This document shows positions 52,693 to 61,900 of a stretch of DNA of 64,000 bases, piece after piece (positions within the stretch are counted from its first letter, which is position 1; the number at the start of each line of letters is the position of its first letter). The translations under genes and the position numbers were made by a program. The notes under the pieces were generated by a model. The model was not told the origin of the DNA and searched no databases. It worked only from the letters and a program-made list of their open reading frames with translations. The stretch lies in the NCBI GenBank assembly GCA_964386865.1, contig CAYLUN010000001.1:62001-126000 (forward strand), given 5' to 3'. This DNA is from CAYLUN01 sp964386865 (GTDB lineage Bacteria; Verrucomicrobiota; Kiritimatiellia; RFP12; UBA1067).

Positions 52693-55622
52693 CAGAAGCC
52701 CATGATGAGGGTGCCGCGATAAGGGACGACGTAGCCCGCCGAGTTCTGCGTAACCCGTTTGCCATCATATCGGACCTGCTCCAGCTGCGCGGCGGTCAGG
52801 GCCGGTACGAAGCGCAGCGTGGCCGGCCCGAGCGTGCCGGTCAGCGTGAGCACGCCGCTCCACGCGTCGGCCGACTGCGCGCTAAACGTCAGCTTGCCCG
52901 CGCCCAGCGCGAGCGTGCTGCTCGCCGCGACCGTCAGCAAGGAGAGCGTGTTCGTCGTGCCGGCGAGATCCAACGTGCCGCCGGAAAGGGTCACGCTGGC
53001 GCTGCTGGGTAAGGCGCTCGCGACCCCGAAACGCAGCGTGCCGCCGCTGACGGTCGTACCGCCCGAGTAGCGGTTCCGGTTCGTCAGCGTCAGCGTGCCC
53101 GCGCCGCTCTTGACCAGCGCGAGATTACCGGCCAGGATTCCATTAAAGTCCGTGGCCGACGCCTGGTTGACCGTCAGCGTCGCCTCCGTCAGACTGCTGT
53201 TGGTGACCACGGCGTTACCCCCGCTAACACCCGAATTCATCAAGCCGCCCACGGTTTGGTCGAAGCCGTTCAGATCCAAGGCCGCATACTCGGCGAAATT
53301 GGCGGACGACCAGTGGACGTTCAGCACGCTCGCGACCGGCAGGGCGTTGGTCGTGCCCAGGAAGAGCGTCCCGCGCGTGACTTCCGTGCGCCCGCCGTAC
53401 GCGTTCGTCGCGGTCAGGAGCACGCCGCGGGTACGGCTGCTCGGATCCGAGCTGGTGCGGAACGTGTAGTTCAGCCCCTCGTCGGTGACCACGCCGCTGA
53501 CGATCAGGTGCCCCCCGTTCTGTGTGCCGACACGGGCATCGGTGGAGCCCAAGATGACGGTGCCCGCCCACTCGGCCGTCGCTCCGACGGCCGCTTGTAG
53601 CGCGCCGCGCGAGTCGTCGGGCGAGGTGGGCGGCTTCGGCGGCCCGCCCAAGCCCAGCCCGTTGATGCGGATGCGCTCGCCGCTGACTTTCAGGCCGTTC
53701 GCCAGCTCGAGCTGCGATCCGGTCATCACGGTGGTGCCGGACAGGGTGCTGCCCAGTGCGCCGCTGTTGAACAACCGCACCACGCCTGCGTTCACGAACA
53801 TACCGCCGTCGAACGTGTTGGCCGTCGTCAGCGTCAGCAGGCCGATCCCGTTCTTGGTCAGGCTCCCCGCCCCGGTGAGCGTGTTGGAGACCGCCAGCGT
53901 CGAGTTCTCGTTGCTCACCTCAAGCGTGGCGCCGCCCGCGCCGAGCGCCACGCCGCGATTGCTGGGCCCCAGCCTGAAGCTGTTAGTGACCGCCAGCGTG
54001 CCGCCGTCGAAGGTGAGCTGGTTCGTCACCAGCGTCGCGGGCTCCGTGCCGAGCTGACCCTCGGAGAACACCGCCAGCTTGCCGCCGCTGACGACGGTGC
54101 GCCCGGTGTAGGTGTTCAAGCCGGTGAGCGTGAGCGTGCCCGAGCCGACTTTGGCCAGCGCACCGCCGCTGAGCACGCCCGAGTAGAGGGTCGACTGGTT
54201 GTTATAGCCGATCGCGAGGGTCATGCCCGCGCCGCGGGAGTTGACCAGATCCAAGCCGTTCGACCCTTTTAGCCCGCCCAGCGTGGCCACGAGGTTCGTC
54301 CCGAACAGCACGGAGCCCGTGGCGCCGTAGTCCGCGTCCAGCGTGCCGCCCCGCAGCGCGTTCGGCGAGCCCACCGTGATCGTGCCCCCCAAGACCCGCA
54401 CGTCGTTAAAAAGGCCGCCCGCGTTGTTGGTCAGCGTCAAGTCGCCGCTACCGCTCTTGACGAGGCTCAGGTTACCGGCGAGGGTGCCGCCGTAGAGGTT
54501 GGTTGTGGAGGCTGCGGCAATGTTGACGGTCAGGGTCGCGGCCGTCCCCGAGGAGTTGGTGATGGCCGTGCCCATGCCCGAGCCCTCGGATTTGAGACCG
54601 CCGACCTGCTGGCTGCAGCCGTTGAGGTTGAACTGCGCGAACGCCACATTCGAGCTGTTGCCGATGCGCAGGAGCGTGTTCGTGGGCAGCCTGTTGTCGC
54701 CGCCCGCGAGGCGCAAGTAGCCCACGACAAGCTGGGTATCGCCGCCGTAGGTGCTGGCGCCGGACAGGACGGTCGGGCCGCCGCCGTCCGCGTTCCGAAC
54801 GAACAGCGAGAGCGTGCTGGGGCCGTCGTCGATGACGCCCGCGACGGTGAGCTGGGCCGTGCCGATCCCTCCCGCGCAACCGATGCGCGCGTTGCTGCCT
54901 ACGATGGTCACGTTGCCCGCCCAGGTGTTGAAGCCGTTGACGCTCTGCAGGCCCCCGATGTTACTGCCGCTGCCGCCGTTTCCGGTCGTCGTGATCGATT
55001 CGTTGGTGACCGTGATCGAGCCGTCCAGCTCCACGCGCGCGTTGTCCGCCACGACAGTGCCGGCCGCAGCCGAGCCCAAGGCGTACGCGCTGTTGATCCT
55101 CAAAATGCCGCTGCTAACCGTGGTTGCGCCGTCATAACTGTTGGACGTCTGCAGGAACAGGATATTCGCCCCGGTCTTCGTCAGCCCGCCCGCGCCGCTG
55201 ATCTCGCCGTCCACGGCGAGGGTACCCGCCCCCGCCGCGTTGAACGTGCGCGTCGCGCTCAAGACCAGCGGCAAGGTGATTTTCTGCGTGCTGTCGTCGT
55301 TGTTGACGACCGTTCCGTCAAGCGTGACCCGGCTGCCCGTCAGGCGGAACGGGCCGGAGCCGCTGTTGAACGTGATATTCGAGATGACGATGTCGGCAAC
55401 GAGATCGTTCACGTTGGTAAGCCGGGTGGCGCCGCCGAACACGACTGATTCGCCGCCCGTGGGCGCAATTCCGCCCCAGTTGTTCGCCGTGGACCAGTTG
55501 TCGTTATCGCCCTCTCCACTCCACGTGCGCGTCTGCCCGCAAACGGTGTGCGCGGCCAAGGCGAAACAGAACAGAGCAAGCGCTTGCAGGCGACTCGCGT
55601 ACAAACGGCGAAAGGTGTACAT
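52692..55622 (-). CDS. Secreted PATR repeat protein
   Basis: A 976-residue protein. Start ATG 55622 with AGGAG 8 nt upstream; signal peptide (RLQALALFCFALAAHTVCG) and the PATR opening WSGEGDNDNWSTANNW. The body has repeated turns (GLTKTGANILFLQTSNSYDG, LAKVGSGTLTLTGLNTYTGR). The C-terminus is the module shared with the proteins at 23365 and 26222 (AWSGVLTLTGTLG, LRFVPALTAAQL, YVVPYRGT). It is the first gene of the large minus-strand carbohydrate region and has its own promoter candidate. No anchor domain is seen. Confidence 0.88.
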   Translation of the reverse strand: MYTFRRLYASRLQALALFCFALAAHTVCGQTRTWSGEGDNDNWSTANNWGGIAPTGGESVVFGGATRLTNVNDLVADIVISNITFNSGSGPFRLTGSRVTLDGTVVNNDDSTQKITLPLVLSATRTFNAAGAGTLAVDGEISGAGGLTKTGANILFLQTSNSYDGATTVSSGILRINSAYALGSAAAGTVVADNARVELDGSITVTNESITTTGNGGSGSNIGGLQSVNGFNTWAGNVTIVGSNARIGCAGGIGTAQLTVAGVIDDGPSTLSLFVRNADGGGPTVLSGASTYGGDTQLVVGYLRLAGGDNRLPTNTLLRIGNSSNVAFAQFNLNGCSQQVGGLKSEGSGMGTAITNSSGTAATLTVNIAAASTTNLYGGTLAGNLSLVKSGSGDLTLTNNAGGLFNDVRVLGGTITVGSPNALRGGTLDADYGATGSVLFGTNLVATLGGLKGSNGLDLVNSRGAGMTLAIGYNNQSTLYSGVLSGGALAKVGSGTLTLTGLNTYTGRTVVSGGKLAVFSEGQLGTEPATLVTNQLTFDGGTLAVTNSFRLGPSNRGVALGAGGATLEVSNENSTLAVSNTLTGAGSLTKNGIGLLTLTTANTFDGGMFVNAGVVRLFNSGALGSTLSGTTVMTGSQLELANGLKVSGERIRINGLGLGGPPKPPTSPDDSRGALQAAVGATAEWAGTVILGSTDARVGTQNGGHLIVSGVVTDEGLNYTFRTSSDPSSRTRGVLLTATNAYGGRTEVTRGTLFLGTTNALPVASVLNVHWSSANFAEYAALDLNGFDQTVGGLMNSGVSGGNAVVTNSSLTEATLTVNQASATDFNGILAGNLALVKSGAGTLTLTNRNRYSGGTTVSGGTLRFGVASALPSSASVTLSGGTLDLAGTTNTLSLLTVAASSTLALGAGKLTFSAQSADAWSGVLTLTGTLGPATLRFVPALTAAQLEQVRYDGKRVTQNSAGYVVPYRGTLIMGF

Positions 55623-55674
55623 CGGCAATCTCCTCTTAACGGATAGTGATAAACCACAATCAGTCATTCGCAAT

Positions 55675-55704
55675 AGTATAGCGAAAATGTATAGGCTGTG
55701 CCAG
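55675..55704 (-). promoter_or_regulatory. Candidate promoter of the PATR gene at 55622
   Basis: Minus strand: CTGGCA (55704-55699), 18-bp spacer, TATACT (55680-55675), about 50 nt upstream of the ATG. Confidence 0.45.
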
Positions 55705-55725
55705 CGCCTGCCGGGCGTACTCACG

Positions 55726-55741
55726 GTTTGTTTGTTTGTTT
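55726..55741 (+). repeat. (GTTT)4 microsatellite and nearby C8 tract
   Basis: Four GTTT units in the 329-bp divergent gap, followed at 55773-55780 by eight cytosines. Such tracts slip during replication and can shift promoter spacing, but neither lies between a visible -35 and -10 box. Confidence 0.6.
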
Positions 55742-55793
55742 GTGACCGACGCCGAGCCATAGGCGGTGTTCGCCCCCCCCAGTCCTCCACACC

Positions 55794-55805
55794 AATTGTA
55801 CAATT
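55794..55805. promoter_or_regulatory. Perfect 12-bp palindrome AATTGTACAATT
   Basis: A perfect palindrome in the divergent gap between the PATR and DUF11 genes, 34 bp upstream of the plus-strand -35 box. A possible operator for a dimeric regulator; no family can be named. Confidence 0.35.
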
Positions 55806-55838
55806 ACGCCCCCGTCTTGAAACTGCTATTTTAAAAAC

Positions 55839-55867
55839 TTGAGCCGACATTTGCCGTCTGCTATGTT
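55839..55867 (+). promoter_or_regulatory. Candidate promoter of the giant DUF11 gene
   Basis: TTGAGC (55839-55844), 17-bp spacer, TATGTT (55862-55867), about 85 nt upstream of the ATG at 55952, in AT-rich DNA. Confidence 0.45.
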
Positions 55868-55951
55868 TTAAACATTACGTGGGAATATACCCCGGATGCG
55901 TTCCAGCTTTTCGTCTGGATGGCTTCAGCAACTTCTCGACAGGGTGGTGTT

Positions 55952-58900
55952 ATGAGCAAACTGTCTTTGGGTCGAGCATCTCGCCGGTTCTTCTACGTCG
56001 GCTTGCTGTTATCAGTTGGCCTGTTGCACCCCCTGCCGGGCCGAGCCGACGTCGTGTACAGTTTCCCGATGGACACGAATCCGGGATGGAGCACGGAGGG
56101 CCAGTGGGCGTTCGGCAAACCCACTGGAGCGGGGTCTGGATATGGGGCCGCAGACCCGACGACCGGCTATACGGGCACCAACGTCTACGGCTACAACCTA
56201 ACAGGCCCCTACTCCAACTTGATGGCGTCGACGTTCTGGCTGAAGACAACAGCGCTGAATTTCTCCACTTACACGAACGTCACCGTCAGTTATCGGCGCT
56301 GGCTGGGGGTCGAGGATGCCTCGTGGGACCATGCCTACGTGCAGGTGAGTTCAAACGGCGCGAGCTGGGTGGCACTGTGGTCGAACCCGACAGGATCGAG
56401 CGTCAACGACGGCGCGTGGACACTGCAGAGCCACTCACTGTCGGCCGTGGCAAACCAACAAGCTGTCGTGTACGTACGCTGGGGCATGGGCGTCTCTGAC
56501 TCGGTTTACAATTACTGCGGGTGGAATATCGACGACGTGCAGTTCACCGGCGTGAAGATTCCCACGGCCGACCTGTCGCTGGGCGTCGCCGCAACGCCGG
56601 CCTTTGTGTTCACGACCAACGCGAGCGTGACCACGGTCATCGCCGTCACCAACTTGGGCCCCGAAACAGCGACAGCGGCACAGCTCAGCCAGACGATCCC
56701 AACCAACATCGCAACCTTCGCCTCGGCGCAATCCACGACAGGAACCTGCTCCTACTCGAACGGCGTTGTGACCTGCAGTCTGGGATCCTTTCCCAGCGGC
56801 GCGGTGGCCACGGTGACCGTGGTGCTGTCGAACCTACAGGCGGGAGCGCTCGGTTGCACGGCCACCCTTACCAGCGCCACGCCCGATCCGATACTCGCCA
56901 ACAACGCGGCGAGCCTCTCCCTGCTGGTGTATAACGCCGACAACAACGCGGACTTGGGGGCTATTAAGACCGGGCCGGCGTATCCGGTTCTCCCAGGCAG
57001 CACCCTCTGTTACACGGTCGTCGTGACCAACGCGGGGCAGAGCAACGCCGTCAATGTCGCGGTCACCGACACGCTGCCGCCCGGCGTGACCGTCACCAAT
57101 GGGCCAATCCTTCACTACGCCTTCGCCTCCAACAGCGGCACAGCCGTGCCGGATATCTCCGGCTGGGGACGCCACGGCACCCTGACGGGCGGGGCCGCCT
57201 GGACCGCGTCAGGCAAAACCAACGGCGCCGCCCTTTTCGACGGCACGGGGCAGTACCTGAGCGTGCCCTATGCCAACGACTTCGACTTCGCCAGCGGACG
57301 AAGCATCACCCTCGCCGCCTGGATCAGGCCGGATGACGTATCGGGCAGCCACACCATCCTGACCAAAGGACGCGCCCGGATCACGGATCTCTGTAACTAC
57401 TGCTTCCGTGTCCAGGCCGGCAAGCTGGTCTACTACTACCGGAATTCTGGCAACACTACGTGGAACCTCTACCTGGCCAGCACGACGACCATGACCGCGG
57501 GCACCTGGCACCATGTCGCCGTCACCTACACGGTGGCCACTGCCAGCTCGATCAAACTCTATGTCAACAATGTCCTGCAATCCGGAAGTTGGACATCCGG
57601 AAGCGGTCTCGAGGCGCCAGCCGTCACAACCGACGACATCCGGATCGGCAACAACAACTACGGCCCGGACGCCGAGCGCTTCAAGGGCGCGATCGACGAC
57701 GTGCGCGTCTACGACCGTGCGCTGACGGCCAGCGAGATCGCCGCGCTTTATCAACTGGCGCCTGGCAGCGACGGCGCCACCGTGGCCGCCACCATACCCC
57801 TGCTAACCCCCGGCAGCGCGACAAACCTCGTTTTCGCCCTCCGCGCCAACCCTGGGCTGTCAGGCACGCTGACCAATGCGGCCAGCGTCTCGTCAGCCCA
57901 ATACGACCCGGATGCGTCGAACAACAGCGCGACCGCTCTTACTTCTGTGGCTAACCCGCTGCCGAGCGATGGCCTGCAGCTTTGGCTCCGATCGGAGATC
58001 TATGGCGGAGCCTCGGGCGACGCCGTCGGCAAATGGGAGGACAGCACGGTCAACCGGCGCAACGCGCTCCAGGCTGGGACGCTGCGGCCCCTATACGCGA
58101 CAAACACGGTGAGCGGCAGACCGGCGATGCGCTTCGACGGGTCGGATGACGTGCTGAGCGTGGCGGACAATCCCGCCTGGGCCTTCACAAACTTCACCTT
58201 GTTTGCGGTGGTGAGGCTGGCCGCCACCAACACCCAATGGTGGACGAAGTCCTGGCTGGCGCAAGACGCCGGCAGCGGCGGCTTCAACAAGTGGATCTGG
58301 AGCTGTGACACCACCAGCCTAGTGTGGCATGTGAACAGCCCGGGCATCGGCAGCTGCGAGTTGCACAGCGACCCGTTCCCGCCGGGCACCAGCAGCTTCC
58401 ACGTCTTCGAACTCCAGAAAAGCGGCACCAATTACGCCTTCTACCGCAACGGGAGCCCGCTCGGACAGCGCTCGGCAGCCGTGGCCATCCCCGATGTCGC
58501 CGCGCCCCTCACCGTTGGCCGGGCAGAGACCTCCAGCTTTCAAGGCGACATCGCCGAGATCGTCGCCTACAGCCGCGCGTTGAACGCGATGGATCGCGCC
58601 TTGACCGGCTCCTATCTCACACAGAAGCATGCCCTTTCGGGCACGTATAGCGGCAGCGGGCCGACGCAGATGCTCTATGTCGCCTCGGCTCTGGGCGGCT
58701 GTACGCCGGCGGAGGGCGCGAGCCTGCTCGCCACGGGCACGGTGGTGACGTGCTCGGTGACCAACTCGCCAATCGTTCAGGGCACCACACGCTACGCCTG
58801 CACGGGCTGGACGATGGCCGGGCAGCTGCCCCTGTCCGGCACGACGACGAATTTCACAATGACCTTCACCAACATGGCGGCGCTGACATGGAACTGGTCA

Positions 58901-61900
58901 ACCCAATACTCGCTGAGCGCCGAGACGAGCGGCCCCGGCACGCTGTCCGGTACGGGCAGCGGCTGGTATGACGCGGGCACGTCCATTTCCCTGACCGCCA
59001 CGCCTGACGACGGCAACACGTTCTGGTCCTGGAGCGGCGACTTGAACGGCTGCGTCGCCGTCGGCAACGTGCTCACCGGCGCGCTCACGCAGGCGCGCGC
59101 CGTCACGGCCACCTTCATCACGAATGTTTACGCGAACCTCTTGATCGCCGCCAGCGAGTCGCCGGATCCCGTTGTTCTGGGCAGCAACCTCACCTACAGC
59201 GTGACCGTGACCAACGCGGGCGTCTCAGCCGCTGTCGGCGTGGTCGTCACGTCGGCACCGCCCGCCGGCCTCACGCTCGTCGCCGCCGGCAGCACGCCCG
59301 GCTGGACAAGCCAGAACGGTGCGCTGAGCTACGCCGTCGGCACGCTCGCCAGCGGCGCGAGCACGTCCCTGACGCAGCAGGTGCGCGTGGGCGGCGGGTT
59401 CCGCGGCTCCGCGATCACCAACGTGTTTGGCGTGGGCGCTGACACGTTCGACCCGTTCCCCGCCAACAACACGACGGGGCTGACCACGACCGTCAACCTC
59501 CAGCCCAATCCGCCCGTCGGCGTCTACACCTTCGAGAACCTCCCGCTCGGCAGCATGGCCGGAATAGACGGCTGGGATACGGCTTATGTCGTCGAGGCCG
59601 GCACGGGCTCCAACACAACGAAGGTGGCGCACGGAAACGGCAACCTCTTCTGCACGCGCCGCAACAGCGCCACCTTCAGCTTCCCCACCTTCCGCACGAA
59701 TACCACGGACGCCCTCTTCCAGTTCGACGTCAAGTGGACCGCATCCACCAGCTCCGGCAGCTTCTCGCCAACCACGCCGAGCAACAACGGCCCGTGGCCC
59801 AGCCTCGGCCAGAGCTACGGCTCCATCCGCCGAGCCGCCTGGGGGGCGAACGACGCGGGCACGCTGCCAGCCGGCCTGAGCGAGGGCAACTGGGTGCGGA
59901 TGCGCCTGATCGTGGACTTCACGGCAGCCAACGGCGAAGGCCAAGGCGTGCTGTACAGCCGGAACCTGACCACCGGCCAGACCAACTTTGTTGCCTGCGC
60001 CACCAGCGCCAACCTGAACATCAAGACCGGGCTGGGTGCCGAGGCGAACCCGGCCCTCTGGAACGGCATGCAACTCCGCCAGGACTACAGCCTGACCCGC
60101 CTCGACAACATACAGGTCTCGGAGTGCGAGCTGGCCCTCGGCATGTCAGGCAGCCCCAGCCCCATGGCCGTCGGCGGGCAGGCGACCTATTCCCTGCTGG
60201 TGACCAACCGCGGCCCCATGGGCGCCCGGGACGTGGCTCTCGTCGACCAGATCCCTGCAGGCGCCACGCTGATCTCCGCAAACCTGCCAGGCGGCACCTA
60301 CACCAACGACGCCGGCGCGGTCTGGTTCAGCCTGCCCTTCCTGCCGGTCGGCAACGTGGCCACAGCCACAGTCACAGTGACGCTGAGCGGCACCAACACC
60401 GCCGCCAACCTGGGCAGTGTGCAGTCGGCCTACTACGACCCCACCCCCTCAAACAACATAGCCAGCGTGTCCAACGACGTCCAGCCCGGCACCGATCTGG
60501 CGGTGAGCCTGACCGTTACTCCCGACCCCGTGCTTGGCGTGACGAACCTGACGTGCATGATCGTGGTAACCAATGCCGGGGCGCTGACCGCCTCGAACGC
60601 CGTGCTGACAGCGACGATTTCGCCCTCCGCCGCCTACACCGCTGCGGAAAGTTCGCCAGGTTGGTCGGTCACAGGCTCGACAGCCACCTTCGATCTAGGA
60701 GCCCTTGCCGGCGGTGGCAGCGCGTCACCGACGCTGGCGCTGGCGGTTCCGGCCGGTTTCAGCGGCCTGCTGACCAACACGGTGTCGGTTTCCAGCACCA
60801 CGCCGGAGCAGAGCCCCGGCGACAACGCGGACACCGCCTTGACCGTCGTGCAGAAGGTCGTCGACCTCGGCATCATTATGACCGCCGCGCCCAGCCCGGC
60901 AACGGCGGGAGCCGGCATCGCCTACACAGTGACCATCACCAATGCCAGCGGCTTCGTCGCCTCCGGCGTGGTTGTGACCGACTACCTGCCAGCAGCCGTC
61001 TCGCCCGGCGGCATCTGGGTGACCAACGTGAGCAGCCTCGCAGCCAACGCCTCGCTCTCGTTCGCCATCACGACGTCGATCAGCGCCGGTTTTTCCGGCT
61101 GGCTCACCAACCGGATCGCAGTAGGCTGCCAGGATCTGGAGCTGGCACCGGAGGACAACGCCGCCACCAACGTCACGCTGGCGCAGGTACGCGCCAACCT
61201 CGCCTTGCTCGTTTCGGCCAGCGCCGACCCCGCGACGGCGGGTAGCGCCCTGTCGTACACGGTCACCGCCACCAACAGAGGCCCAAGCGATGCGGTCGGC
61301 ATCGTCTTGACCAACATCTTCCCGTCGGCCGTTTCCCCGAATAGCACGTGGACGGCCAGCCTTGCTGTCCTACCGGCCTGCGGCGCCACATCGTTCGTCT
61401 TTGCAGCTCAAGTAGATAGCGCCTTCACCGGCACGTTGACGAACGAGACATTCCTCACCAGCGCGTCCGCAGACCCCGACACCGCCAACAACGCCACCAA
61501 CGTGGTGACCGGGGTTCAGACGCTGGCGGATCTGCGTCTCTGGAAGGGCGTAGCGCCCAACCCCGTGTCGGCCGGAGGAACGCTGACCTACACGCTCATC
61601 GCGACGAACGCGGGACCGAGCGACGCGCTCGGCGTCGCCATCACAGACACGCTGCCCGGCGGCGTGACGCCGGGCGGCGTACTGGTCACCAACCTCGGCC
61701 TGATGCGCGCGGGAGCGGCCACGTCGGTCGTCGTAACAGTTGCGGTGGACGCGGCGACCGTAGGCGCGATTACCAACGAGGCGGCTGTCAGCGCGGGAAC
61801 GGCGGATCCAGCCCCTGGCAACAATGGGGCGCTAGCCGTCTCCACCGTGCTCCCCTGCTCCGATCTTTCGCTTTCAATGGCCGACTCGCCCGACCCGGCA

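Noticed and set aside
43283..55622. Repetitive DNA that could be taken for tandem repeats or a CRISPR array
   Set aside because: The repetition is at protein level (PATR turns of variable length and sequence); there are no identical, evenly spaced direct repeats.
59734..61245. 503-codon frame overlapping the DUF11 gene in another frame
   Set aside because: Arg/Pro/Gln-rich shift of the real frame, which is open for 2683 codons and codes for regular DUF11 modules.
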